From: Mycolicibacterium vulneris
GTDB lineage: Bacteria > Actinomycetota > Actinomycetes > Mycobacteriales > Mycobacteriaceae
Direction of reading: 5' to 3'
Assembly: GCF_002104765.1 (NCBI RefSeq)
Contig: NZ_NCXM01000039.1
Span: 1 to 49,612 of the forward strand
Length of the DNA stretch: 49,612 bases
Part shown: positions 18,028 to 26,446 of the stretch, piece after piece
How positions within the stretch are numbered: the stretch's first letter is position 1
Layout: each line of letters opens with the position of its first letter
Notes under the pieces: generated by a model
Database searches by the model: none
What the model saw: only the letters and a program-made list of their open reading frames with translations
What the model was told of the DNA's origin: nothing
Translations under genes and position numbers: made by a program

Positions 18028-18915
18028 ATGCCTCGCCGTCGCCTGGATCGAGCAGCCAGCCTGACCGCCCAGACATGTGCCATCCAGTGGGCCGCAGAGT
18101 CGCTGCAACCGCCTCATCGTCGGTTGCTCTACGACCCAGACTCGAGGCTGTTCACTGGCCGATACGCAGCGCTGTTGGCCAAACCGGCCATTGCGCGCAC
18201 GATATTGCGTGCCCTCGACAGTTACTTGCCCGGCCTACATATCTATATCGTCTTGCGCGTCCGCTACACCGATGATGTTCTCCAGCAGGCTATCTCGGCG
18301 GGTATCGACCAGATCGTCCTGCTGGGCGCGGGGTTCGACACCACCAGCTTGCGCACACCCATCACCGATGCCGGGCCCACCATCTTCGAGGTCGACGCAC
18401 CCACCACCCAACAGGAAAAGCGACGACTCCTGCAACGGGCACACCGAGCCGTCGACCCGCGGGTTAACTGGGTTTCGTGTGATTTCGAATCCGATCGTCT
18501 GCCCGAGCGTATGCACCAGGCGGGATTCGACCCGAGCCGACCGTGCCTCGTGGTGTGGATAGGTGTATCCGTGTACCTCACGCGAACCGCGATTGAGGGC
18601 ACTCTTGCCGACCTCAATAGCATCTGTGCGCGCGGAAGCCTTCTCGTCACCGACTACGGTGACCCCGAGATCGTCACCGGGACACACCCACTCGTGGGTG
18701 CACGCCGCACTGCGCGCCTGGTACGTCGCCGCGGCGAACCCTGGCGCACTGCCTTATCGCTGACCGAACTAACACACGCACTCGACATGGTTAGCTTCAA
18801 CGTCCAAGACCACGCACGAGTCCCCGAACTCGCCAAGCGATACGCCCCAAACGGACAACCATGGTGTTCCACCGACGACTGGCTGGGTGTGCTCACTGCC
18901 GAACGCCGCCCTTGA
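18028..18915 (+). CDS. SAM-dependent methyltransferase, TIGR00027 family
   Basis: 295 residues with the layout of the mycobacterial TIGR00027 methyltransferases. The N-terminal helices end in LLYDPDSRLFTGRYAALLA. A VRYTDDVLQQAISAGIDQIVLLGAGFDT block binds SAM (GAGFDT about residues 98-103). The acidic strand IFEVDAP (about 118-124) and PCLVVWIGVSVYLT come later. These enzymes are abundant in mycobacteria and mostly of unknown substrate. It is divergently transcribed from the LCM-type methyltransferase, so the two may be co-regulated. Copy C of the dispersed repeat lies 235 bp downstream. Confidence 0.85.
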   Translation: MPRRRLDRAASLTAQTCAIQWAAESLQPPHRRLLYDPDSRLFTGRYAALLAKPAIARTILRALDSYLPGLHIYIVLRVRYTDDVLQQAISAGIDQIVLLGAGFDTTSLRTPITDAGPTIFEVDAPTTQQEKRRLLQRAHRAVDPRVNWVSCDFESDRLPERMHQAGFDPSRPCLVVWIGVSVYLTRTAIEGTLADLNSICARGSLLVTDYGDPEIVTGTHPLVGARRTARLVRRRGEPWRTALSLTELTHALDMVSFNVQDHARVPELAKRYAPNGQPWCSTDDWLGVLTAERRP

Positions 18916-19150
18916 CCGCGCGGCTGTACGTATCCGATCTGGTCGGCACGCCGCACGGATTGCGATAACCGCCACCTCAATCGAGACGCACAGTGCTGGC
19001 CCGAATGCAATAAGGCCACATACTTTGCAGCGCAGATTGATTCATCTGATGAAACATAACGACAGATGGGCAGTCTCTGACCTCGCCGCGAAAACCGTTA
19101 GGGGAGCGGCAAGGGGCAACGTGGTCGAATTACGGTGGTCGTGAAACTGA

Positions 19151-19228
19151 AATATGTTGCTACACAACATGGTGGGTAATATGCAGTAGTTTGCTGGCAA
19201 CCCGCCATATTCATCCCATCGTATTTCT
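19151..19228 (-). repeat. Dispersed AT-rich repeat, copy C
   Basis: A clear copy, closest to B. On the minus strand it holds GAAATACG, GAATATGGCGGG, the centre TTGCCAGCAA and CTACTGCATATT, then a hairpin ATGTTG-TGTAG-CAACAT. It lies 90 bp after the stop of the minus-strand SRPBCC gene and 3' of the plus-strand methyltransferase. The frame is open and reads EYGGLPANYCIL. Compared with B, the central palindrome changes on both sides together (TTAC/GTAA to TTGC/GCAA). Confidence 0.75.
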
Positions 19229-19319
19229 TCGGCACGGACAGTGAACCGAGCGCGGCGGAGCGGGACGAGGGGCACTGACCACACGTCGAGACTGGCGCAA
19301 GGGCGTTTGCTGACCGTAC

Positions 19320-19871
19320 CTATTCCGCAGGTCTGGGTACGGCCCCGGGGTCCTCGGCTGTATTTTTCAGTGCGAGCAGTGTGCGCTTCATGTCGTTGAT
19401 CATTCGAGGTCCGCGCAGCCAGCCCAGCATCCGCCAGTACAGGCGCATCGCGGGGATGTCGTCGAGTTCGAACTGCTCGGTGACCAGTGTTCCATCGCTG
19501 TTCGCGGGTTCGAATGTGTAGCGCCATGTCAGGCAGACGGTGTTCTTGGGTGCGATCGGAAGTCCCATCGGTCGTGAGCGCACCGTGAAGGCGAATACTC
19601 GATTGGGTTCACATTCGGTGATCATGCAGGACGTCCAGTAGGTGGGTCCTTTTTCGTTGCGTTTGACCCGGCCCCGGAACTTCACGCCGGGACTGGGACC
19701 TGTTGCGCCGTTGAGCCATTCGGCCGCGGTGGTCTCTGGGCTGAATCGTCCGATCTGGGTAACGTCGCTGACCAGGTTCCACACAACTGAGGGTGGGGCG
19801 CTGATTCGGATCGCCGCTGATCCCCGCATGGGCCGAGAATCGCGGGCCTCCTGCCTGGTTGGGCGTGGCAA
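19320..19871 (-). CDS. SRPBCC-family (polyketide cyclase/START-like) protein
   Basis: 183 residues with the classic opening of this ligand-binding fold: a basic N-terminal tail, then GSAAIRISAPPSVVWNLVSDVTQIGRFSPE (about residues 17-46). It ends with the long C-terminal helix around RGPRMINDMKRTLLALKNTAE. Members bind hydrophobic ligands, and some act as cyclases or dehydratases. The ligand here is unknown. It stands alone, transcribed away from the 20267 operon. Its own promoter must lie in the 395-bp gap to its right. Confidence 0.85.
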   Translation of the reverse strand: MPRPTRQEARDSRPMRGSAAIRISAPPSVVWNLVSDVTQIGRFSPETTAAEWLNGATGPSPGVKFRGRVKRNEKGPTYWTSCMITECEPNRVFAFTVRSRPMGLPIAPKNTVCLTWRYTFEPANSDGTLVTEQFELDDIPAMRLYWRMLGWLRGPRMINDMKRTLLALKNTAEDPGAVPRPAE

Positions 19872-20266
19872 CGGTCAGGTCCGTTCGCTGCGAAGCCGAT
19901 TCCGACCGGTCGGCGGAGGGCAGAAGGTCTGATCCGGGTCGGTCGGACGCTTGGGTGGATTGCCAGTCATCGCTTCATCGTTCGTGTGAGAGCCGCCGGG
20001 TGATTACCCACCGTAGTACCTCGGCGGGCCTGCGTCACGGGGCTGCAGTCTCGCTGTGGTTCGAAACAGCCAGCCGGCCAAGCGGGGACTATCGGGACTA
20101 GCGCCGCCCGACACGCCTTACTGTTACTTAACAGTACTCTTAGTTTTCTTAGTTTTGGTGTACGGTCATTCGTCATGGGCTTGCGAAGTGTTGGCATGGG
20201 CGGTGATCGCTCGGCTCGTTTCGTGGTCGTCATGCCGCGCCGATGCTGTGTCGGAAGGGGCCGTAG
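19872..20266. other. 395-bp divergent intergenic region
   Basis: No gene. The right half (about 20110-20170) is strikingly AT-rich for this DNA. It holds a perfect operator-like palindrome (20119-20136) followed by two CTTAGTTTT direct repeats (about 20138-20155). These are likely promoter and control signals for the monooxygenase operon. Confidence 0.55.
20119..20136. promoter_or_regulatory. Perfect 18-bp operator-like palindrome before the monooxygenase operon
   Basis: TACTGTTA-CT-TAACAGTA has two exact 8-bp arms. It lies 130 bp before the GTG start at 20267 in an AT-rich stretch. The shape suits a TetR- or MarR-type dimer. It differs from the palindrome next to the TetR gene (29402-29413), so a different regulator is likely. 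Confidence 0.65.
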
Positions 20267-21700
20267 GTGAGTGAGCGTGGTGAGCATGCGGTTGTGTTGG
20301 GCGCGGGGATGGCGGGTTTGCTTGCCGCGCGCGTGCTTTCGGAGTTCTACGACTCAGTGACCGTGGTGGAGCGCGACCTGTTGCCGGATCATCCTCGTGA
20401 GCGCCGAGGTGTTCCGCAGGGGCGTCACCTGCATACCTTGTTAAGCCGCGGCACGCAGGTGCTGGTGGAGTTGTTTCCTGGGGTGCTTGAGGAGATGGCC
20501 GCCGCCGGCGCCGTCGTGGTGAACGACGGTGAATTATCGCGGATCTATGTACGTGTCGGGCGCTGCGAGTTGAAGCGTTCGGGGAGATTGGTCGACCCGG
20601 CGGGGTTGACGTTGTGCCTGGCGAGCCGGCCGTTCGTGGAGTTCTATGTGCGCCGGCGCGTGGCAGCCCTGGCGAATGTGGCTTTTTTCGATGAGCACGA
20701 CGTGATCGACCCGATGGGTGTCGCTGGTGCCGTCACTGGGGTGCGAATCGTCAACCGCGCCAATGGGGTGGTGTCCGTGTTGGATGCCGATTTGGTGGTC
20801 GATGCCACGGGCCGAGCGGCCCGTACTCCGGCTTTCCTTGAAGCTTTGGGCTATGACCGGCCAGTCGAAAAGCGGTCTCCCAGCGCGGTGGGCTATTCCA
20901 GCCAACGGTTTGCCATCCCGCATGGGTCGTTGACCAAGCAGTTGGTCATGTCGAATCAGGGGCTTGACCAGCACGTGGTGCTGCTGTTGGCGTGCGAGCA
21001 CGACACGTGGGTACTGGCTGTCGGCCGGTCCATCGATGCTGGCGGGGCGCCTGCTGACTTCGCCACCATGCTGGCGCTAGCGCAGAACGCCCTTCCTGAC
21101 ATGCTCGCTGAGGCATTGGGCGATGCGCAGCCGGTTGGTGAGATCGCCATGTTCCGCAACCCGGCTGCGGTCTGGCGTCGCTACGACCAGATGCCGCGGT
21201 TCCCCCGCGGATTACTGGTAATGGGCGATGCGTTGTGCAGCCTCAACCCCATCCACGGGCAAGGCATGACGATGGCCGCGCTCCAATCGTTAACGCTGCG
21301 TGATTGTTTGCGCCTCGGCGATACCGATCTGGCCCAGCGTTTCTTCCGCGGCGCCACCCAAGACATCGGTCCGACGTGGGCACTCAACCGGGCCAACGAC
21401 CGTGCTTTATCGCCCAACCGTCCACAATCGGTGCGGCAGCGGCTAATCGGCCAACTCGTCACGGCGACATTGACCGCCGCGGCCTATGACACCACCGTCA
21501 CCGAATGCCTGCTGCGCGTGACTCACCTCATCGATCCACCTGCCCGGCTCAACGATCCCGCGCTGCTGCCCCACATCCTGGCCGCCAACCTGCGCCACCT
21601 GTTCACCGAGAGTCGAACCTTGCTTGGCAGGGCGTCGAACAGTTTCGACCGCGGACTCGCAGAGGTGATCGGCAACCGAAAAGGAGATGCCCGTGCATGA
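20267..21700 (+). CDS. FAD-dependent monooxygenase/oxidoreductase
   Basis: 477 residues. The dinucleotide-binding motif is VVLGAGMAGLLAARVL (residues 9-24) with VVERD at the end of the second strand. The second FAD motif is GLLVMGDALCSLNPIHGQGMTMAA (about 315-338). No membrane segment is visible. The GTG start at 20267 has GGAAGGGG upstream. It is the first gene of a four-gene operon and overlaps the next gene by a few bases. It resembles actinobacterial FAD oxidoreductases that act on hydrophobic substrates, but the substrate is unknown. Confidence 0.85.
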   Translation: MSERGEHAVVLGAGMAGLLAARVLSEFYDSVTVVERDLLPDHPRERRGVPQGRHLHTLLSRGTQVLVELFPGVLEEMAAAGAVVVNDGELSRIYVRVGRCELKRSGRLVDPAGLTLCLASRPFVEFYVRRRVAALANVAFFDEHDVIDPMGVAGAVTGVRIVNRANGVVSVLDADLVVDATGRAARTPAFLEALGYDRPVEKRSPSAVGYSSQRFAIPHGSLTKQLVMSNQGLDQHVVLLLACEHDTWVLAVGRSIDAGGAPADFATMLALAQNALPDMLAEALGDAQPVGEIAMFRNPAAVWRRYDQMPRFPRGLLVMGDALCSLNPIHGQGMTMAALQSLTLRDCLRLGDTDLAQRFFRGATQDIGPTWALNRANDRALSPNRPQSVRQRLIGQLVTATLTAAAYDTTVTECLLRVTHLIDPPARLNDPALLPHILAANLRHLFTESRTLLGRASNSFDRGLAEVIGNRKGDARA

Positions 21701-22790
21701 CCCAACGGACCTGGCGGCGAATGGGTTTGAGCGGCGACTGGCGGCGATCACCGCCACCGCGCTACGGGCTGATAGCGTCGAGCGCGACGAGTTGTTGGCG
21801 GTGTTGGCCAGCAGTGATGACGATCTGCTCGACGTGATCGCCGCAGCCGGTCGGGTCCGTCGCAAGTTTTTCGGTCGGCGGGTCAAGCTCAACTACCTGG
21901 TGAACATGAAATCCGGGATGTGCCCAGAGGATTGCGGGTACTGCTCGCAACGGCTGGGGTCTACCGCCGAGATCCTGAAGTATTCGTGGATCAACCCCGA
22001 CGAGGCCGCCGGCCACGCGCGCTGCGCGATTGATGCTGGCGCCAAACGCATCTGCCTGGTCGCCGCGGGCCGCGGGCCCGCCGATCGTGATATCGAGCGC
22101 GTCACCGACACCATTGCCGTGATCAAAAACTCCGCCCCAGCAGTGGAAGTGTGCGTCTGCCTAGGGCTGCTGAAACATGGGCAAGCCGAGCGGCTGCGTG
22201 CCGCCGGCGCAGACGCTTACAACCACAACCTGAACACCAGCGCTGAGAACTATGGGCGGATCTGCTCAACCCACAGCTTCACCGACCGGGCCGCCACCGT
22301 CGCCGCTGCCAAATCCGCTGGCCTGTCGCCATGCTCGGGTGCCATCGTTGGAATGGGCGAATCCGACGACGACATCGTCGATGTCGCACTAGCTTTGCGT
22401 GAACTCCAACCGGATTCGGTGCCGGTGAACTTCCTGATCCCGTTCGAGGGCACCCCATTGGGTGGGCATTGGGAACTGACCCCGCAACGCTGCCTGCGGA
22501 TCCTGGCGATGTTCCGGTTCGCCTTCCCCGACGTCGAGGTGAGAGTCGCCGGCGGACGCGAAATACATTTGCGCTCACTGCAACCGCTGGCCTTGCACCT
22601 GGCCAATTCGATGTTCCTCGGTGACTACCTCACCAGCCAAGGACAGCCCGGCGAAGCTGATCGAGCGATGATTGCCGACGCCGGCTTCGTAATCGAAGGC
22701 ATCGACGAATCCACTCTGCCGGTCGATCGCCACGACCTCGTCGTTACCCGCCGCCGCGGCGCAGGCACCACGATCCCCGCCAACACCTAA
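21693..22790 (+). CDS. Biotin-synthase-like radical SAM enzyme
   Basis: About 365 residues with the radical-SAM triad CPEDCGYC (Cys near 77, 81 and 84). The BioB landmarks YNHNLNTS, the SGAIVGMGES loop, the VPVNFLIPFEGTPL strand and the AGGREIHLRSL region are all present. BioB inserts sulfur into dethiobiotin, using one 4Fe-4S cluster for radical chemistry and a second cluster as sulfur donor. GTG 21693 is 6 bp after AAGGAG. ATG 21687 is also in frame but directly abuts that site. Its place between two flavin monooxygenases, with no bioA, bioD or bioF nearby, suggests an extra copy recruited for another C-S or radical step. Confidence 0.85.
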   Translation: MHDPTDLAANGFERRLAAITATALRADSVERDELLAVLASSDDDLLDVIAAAGRVRRKFFGRRVKLNYLVNMKSGMCPEDCGYCSQRLGSTAEILKYSWINPDEAAGHARCAIDAGAKRICLVAAGRGPADRDIERVTDTIAVIKNSAPAVEVCVCLGLLKHGQAERLRAAGADAYNHNLNTSAENYGRICSTHSFTDRAATVAAAKSAGLSPCSGAIVGMGESDDDIVDVALALRELQPDSVPVNFLIPFEGTPLGGHWELTPQRCLRILAMFRFAFPDVEVRVAGGREIHLRSLQPLALHLANSMFLGDYLTSQGQPGEADRAMIADAGFVIEGIDESTLPVDRHDLVVTRRRGAGTTIPANT

Positions 22791-22797
22791 ACCGTTG

Positions 22798-24534
22798 ATG
22801 ACGTCGGACAACGAGGTGAACTCAACCATGTTCGATAAACCGGTAATCATCGTCGGGGGCGGCCCGGTCGGACTGGCCGCTGCCCTGGAGCTCGCCCGCT
22901 TCAACGTTCCCAGCGTTGTGATTGAGCGACATGATTTGACGTCATGGCATCCCAAGGCCCGCAATCTCAATGCGCGGACGATGGAGATCGCCCGCGGCTG
23001 GGGAAGCGCGGTGTATCAACGACTGCGCAGCATCGATACCCCGCCGGGCTGGAAGAGCCCGATGAGGTATCTGGACACAATGGTCGGCCAGCAGGTGGGC
23101 CAGATCGAGACGCGAGGGTTCGAAGGCCCCGGTCCGACGATCAGCCCAGCGCTGCCGATCATGTCCTCGCAGGACCTGACCGAAGCCATTCTGCGTGACG
23201 CGGCGCATGCCACCGGGATCGTCGATCTGCGCTTTGGTCACCAGGTCACCGACGTGCTGTCCGGGTCAAGCGACCACGACTGCGAAGCGGCCGTGGCAGT
23301 CCAAGTCAACGCCACGGGCGAGACCTACACGCTCGCCGCGCAAGCGCTGGTGGCCGCTGACGGCGCCGACAGCACGGTGCGCCGCCAGCTTGCCATCGCC
23401 GTGAACGGCGAGCAGGGCATCCATCATTTCGTCAACTGCTACTTCCGCGCCGACATCGAACACCATGTCCGAGAACGCCGCGCCGTGGTGTTTTTCGTCG
23501 CCAACCCCGACGCCGCCGGTCTGCTGCAACCGCTCGACGCGCACGGCCGCTGGCTGTGCCAGATCGGCGTATCGCCAGATCAGTGGGTGCGCGAGCACTG
23601 GGACCCCGAGCGAGTAACGCAGTGGGTCCGCAGCGCGGCCGGCGTGCCCGACCTTGATGTCGAGGTGAAAGGCGTTGGGCTGTGGCAGATGAACGCCACC
23701 GTCGCCGATCGGTGGGTCCAGGGCCGCGTGGTGCTGTGTGGCGATGCCGCCCACCAGTTTCCGCCCACCGGGGGGCTGGGAGTCAATACCGGACTGCAGG
23801 ACATGCACAACGCCATGTGGAAGTTGGCCTTCTGCATCGGCGGTCTGGCCGGGTGGTCGTTGCTCACAACCTATGAGGATGAACGTCGCCCACCCGCGAT
23901 CACCACGATCACACAGTGTTTGGAGAATAGCCGCAACCTCGCGCGGCTTGCCGCGGCCTACTACTATCCGGCGAGCAGTGACCTCAGCGCCGAGGAAGCC
24001 GAGCGGGAGAGCCGACGCTTCGGCAATCATTTCGGCGTCGAGTTCGGCACGGTGTATCGCTCGGCCGCCGTCATCGATGACGGCACAACACCTCCCGACG
24101 TCGACGACGACTACAGCGACTACGCGCCCTGCGCGACGCCGGGCTGCCGGGCGCCACATATATGGCTGGGCAATGAACGTGACCCGATATCGACACTCGA
24201 CCTATTCGGCGCCAGCTTCACGGTGCTTACCGGCCCGGACGAGGCAATCTGGCGAAAAGCAGCCGCGGCCGCTGCTCGAGAATTCGGCGTGCCCATCGCC
24301 AGCTACACGATCGGCGATCCGGGATTGGTCGACCACACCAACACGTTCTTCGACCTTTACGGAATTGGCCGCGACGGGGCGGTCCTCGTGCGTCCCGACG
24401 GATATGTGGCCTGGCGCAACCCAACCGGCTCCTCCGACGGCGTCCCGCTCATTCAAGCCGTCCGACAGATCCTGGATCGCCGGCCAGTGGGGTTGAGCAT
24501 CGGGGTCGACCCGGGGTTAGGGGAGTCGTCGTGA
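22798..24534 (+). CDS. FAD-dependent aromatic-type monooxygenase
   Basis: About 578 residues of the PheA/TfdB/MhpA-like class. PVIIVGGGPVGLAAALELARF binds FAD at the N-terminus. LVAADGADSTVRRQL follows (the DG motif). RVVLCGDAAHQFPPTGGLGVNTGLQDMHNAMWKLAF is the second FAD motif (about 310-345). A thioredoxin-like C-terminal domain ends with DGAVLVRPDGYVAWRNP. These enzymes hydroxylate aromatic or polyketide-like rings. ATG 22798 directly follows the biotin-synthase-like gene. ATG 22828, with GAGGTG about 10 bp upstream, is an alternative start. The next gene overlaps by 4 bp. Confidence 0.86.
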   Translation: MTSDNEVNSTMFDKPVIIVGGGPVGLAAALELARFNVPSVVIERHDLTSWHPKARNLNARTMEIARGWGSAVYQRLRSIDTPPGWKSPMRYLDTMVGQQVGQIETRGFEGPGPTISPALPIMSSQDLTEAILRDAAHATGIVDLRFGHQVTDVLSGSSDHDCEAAVAVQVNATGETYTLAAQALVAADGADSTVRRQLAIAVNGEQGIHHFVNCYFRADIEHHVRERRAVVFFVANPDAAGLLQPLDAHGRWLCQIGVSPDQWVREHWDPERVTQWVRSAAGVPDLDVEVKGVGLWQMNATVADRWVQGRVVLCGDAAHQFPPTGGLGVNTGLQDMHNAMWKLAFCIGGLAGWSLLTTYEDERRPPAITTITQCLENSRNLARLAAAYYYPASSDLSAEEAERESRRFGNHFGVEFGTVYRSAAVIDDGTTPPDVDDDYSDYAPCATPGCRAPHIWLGNERDPISTLDLFGASFTVLTGPDEAIWRKAAAAAAREFGVPIASYTIGDPGLVDHTNTFFDLYGIGRDGAVLVRPDGYVAWRNPTGSSDGVPLIQAVRQILDRRPVGLSIGVDPGLGESS

Positions 24535-25175
24535 CAGTCCGCGATAATGTTGAGTCTGAGCGCTCAGCCCTAGCTGATTCGTTAGAAGCGCTGGGCCCCC
24601 AAGCGGCGACCGCATGCGGCGACTGGACAGCCTTCGACCTCGCCGCACACGTGGTTGCCGCCGAACGCGCGGCGGGCGTGCCCGCATTTTGCATTCGGAC
24701 ACTGGCCGTTCGCGGCGTCCAGTTTCCTTCGAGCACCGAGGTGGCCGATTGGGTGATCCGCCGACAACGACGCATCGGCTATCACGCGCTCATCGCCCGC
24801 CTCCGCGGCCCCTCGCCGCGACTGCTGCTAGCGCCGAAAATGGCGACCTTCAGCCTGTTTGAGGTGTGGACGCACCACGACGACCTCGCCACAGCCAACG
24901 GACGCACCCATGCCGTTCCCGAGCATCTCGCCGAGGCAATCCCATGGCTGATGCGATATCAAACCCACCGCCTGCCGACGGCTCGGCTAGTACTGCGCAC
25001 CACCGACAACCGGGAATGGACATTCGGCCCCGATACCGGCCCGGTTGCCATCGTCAGCGCTCCCGCAGCCGATCTCGTCCGATGGCTTGCTGGCCGGAAC
25101 CCACAGACCACATTGAACATCCAGGCCGACACCGCGCTCGCCGTTCAGATCCATGCTTTCGCCGGCAGGATCTAA
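24531..25175 (+). CDS. Maleylpyruvate-isomerase-family (TIGR03083-like) protein
   Basis: 214 residues with the DinB-like bundle: CGDWTAFDLAAHVVAAERAAG (metal-ligand His near residue 39) and FEVWTHHDDLATANG (His/Asp ligands near 112-116). The GTG start overlaps the stop of the monooxygenase (GTGA), so the last two genes are translationally coupled. In this family the thiol cofactor is often mycothiol. Here it may isomerise or detoxify a product of the monooxygenases. Confidence 0.82.
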   Translation: MTVRDNVESERSALADSLEALGPQAATACGDWTAFDLAAHVVAAERAAGVPAFCIRTLAVRGVQFPSSTEVADWVIRRQRRIGYHALIARLRGPSPRLLLAPKMATFSLFEVWTHHDDLATANGRTHAVPEHLAEAIPWLMRYQTHRLPTARLVLRTTDNREWTFGPDTGPVAIVSAPAADLVRWLAGRNPQTTLNIQADTALAVQIHAFAGRI

Positions 25176-25222
25176 ATCCACCGCCGTGGGGAGCCGTTAA
25201 ATTCCATATCCGCCAATCGGAT

Positions 25223-26446
25223 TCATGTGCCATGCCGGGCCGCGTGGTTCGATGTCGTTGGTGCGGCCATCAAGGCGCATGGGAGTGTTTGGGGTCCGCG
25301 GATGGCTGGGTTGTCTCGCCATGTGGGATTGCCGCGGAGTGCGGGTTGGCGTGTGAGTACTTGTTGGAGTGCGATGGCGGTTTCGAGGCGGGCCAGTGGC
25401 GCTCCAAGGCAATAGTGCGCGCCGTGGCCGAAGGTCAGCGGTGCTGGTCTGGGCAGGTCGCTGCGCAGTCGGTCAGGGTTGTTGAAGACCGCGGGGTCGC
25501 GGTTGGCTGCCGCGAGCACGACGAGGGCGGGTTCGCCAGTTCGGATAGTGATGTCGCCGAAGACGTGGTCTTGGGTGGCGGTGCGCGCCACGGTTTGGAC
25601 GGGGCCATCAAGGCGCAGCAGCTCGGTGAGCAATGAATCATCGACGGTGGTGATGCTGTCGAGGGGGTAGGCGCCGTCGGGCTGAGGGGCGAGAAGTCGA
25701 ACCATTGCTGAGCCCAACAGGTTTGCGGTGGTTTCGTGACCGGCGATCGCGATGATGATCGCGGTTGTGACGACGTCGTCGAGTTCGAGATCGGTGTCGG
25801 CGGCGATGACGCTGAGCAGGTCATCGCTGGGATGGCGCCGGCGATCGGCGGCCAGCGGAAGAAATTCGGTGAGCAGCGTGGCCAGGGCTTCGGTGCCGGT
25901 GTCGATGGCCGCAGCATCAGTTGAGTCGGCGAGCATTCGGGTGATGGCGGCGGACTCCTCGCGGAGCAACCGTGCCGCGCCGACGTCGAGCCCCATCCAG
26001 GCCGCCGCGACCGCGATCGGTAGGGGCAGCGCGATATCGGCCATGAAGTCGAACTCGACTCCGATGGGAACGGAGTTGATTGTGTCCGCGGCGATCGTGG
26101 CGATGCCGTCGCGTAGGCCCGCGACGAAGTTGCGGGTGAAGAAGTCTCGGACCGCGCCGCGCAGCCGCGAGTGGTTGGCGCCGTCGGTGAATAAAATGTT
26201 GCGACGCAGAATGTCTGGATCCGTTGCACGTAGGGCAGCTGGGGTGTTGGGGTTGGCTAGCGGATTGCTGGTCCAGCCAGGCCCGGCCAGGATCTGTCGA
26301 GCCGGGTGGTAGCCCAGGACCAGCCACGCCGCAGCAGTGTCGTTCCAGACCACATCGCCCTCGCGCCGACACGCCTCATAGAACGGGTAAGGGTCGGCGG
26401 GATCCCACGGCAGCCGCACCGAGGCTTGGGTCTCAGGGGTGGTCAT
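25223..26446 (-). CDS. Cytochrome P450
   Basis: 407 residues. The I-helix oxygen-binding motif is IAGHETTANLLG (about 230-241) and the K-helix E-L-L-R is present. The heme loop FGHGAHYCLGAPLARLE has its ligand Cys at about 346. No membrane anchor is present, so this is a soluble bacterial P450. ATG 26446 overlaps the end of the AarF-like gene by 14 bp, and the frame upstream is only a shadow of that gene. The substrate is unknown. The 20-codon stub at 27888-27950 matches its start position relative to the other AarF copy, evidence of an operon duplication. Confidence 0.9.
   Translation of the reverse strand: MTTPETQASVRLPWDPADPYPFYEACRREGDVVWNDTAAAWLVLGYHPARQILAGPGWTSNPLANPNTPAALRATDPDILRRNILFTDGANHSRLRGAVRDFFTRNFVAGLRDGIATIAADTINSVPIGVEFDFMADIALPLPIAVAAAWMGLDVGAARLLREESAAITRMLADSTDAAAIDTGTEALATLLTEFLPLAADRRRHPSDDLLSVIAADTDLELDDVVTTAIIIAIAGHETTANLLGSAMVRLLAPQPDGAYPLDSITTVDDSLLTELLRLDGPVQTVARTATQDHVFGDITIRTGEPALVVLAAANRDPAVFNNPDRLRSDLPRPAPLTFGHGAHYCLGAPLARLETAIALQQVLTRQPALRGNPTWRDNPAIRGPQTLPCALMAAPTTSNHAARHGT

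Noticed and set aside
25190..25222. AT-richer stretch after the P450 stop (CCATATCCGCC) as a sixth repeat copy
   Set aside because: Only a few bases match, the inverted core is absent and the spacing is wrong.
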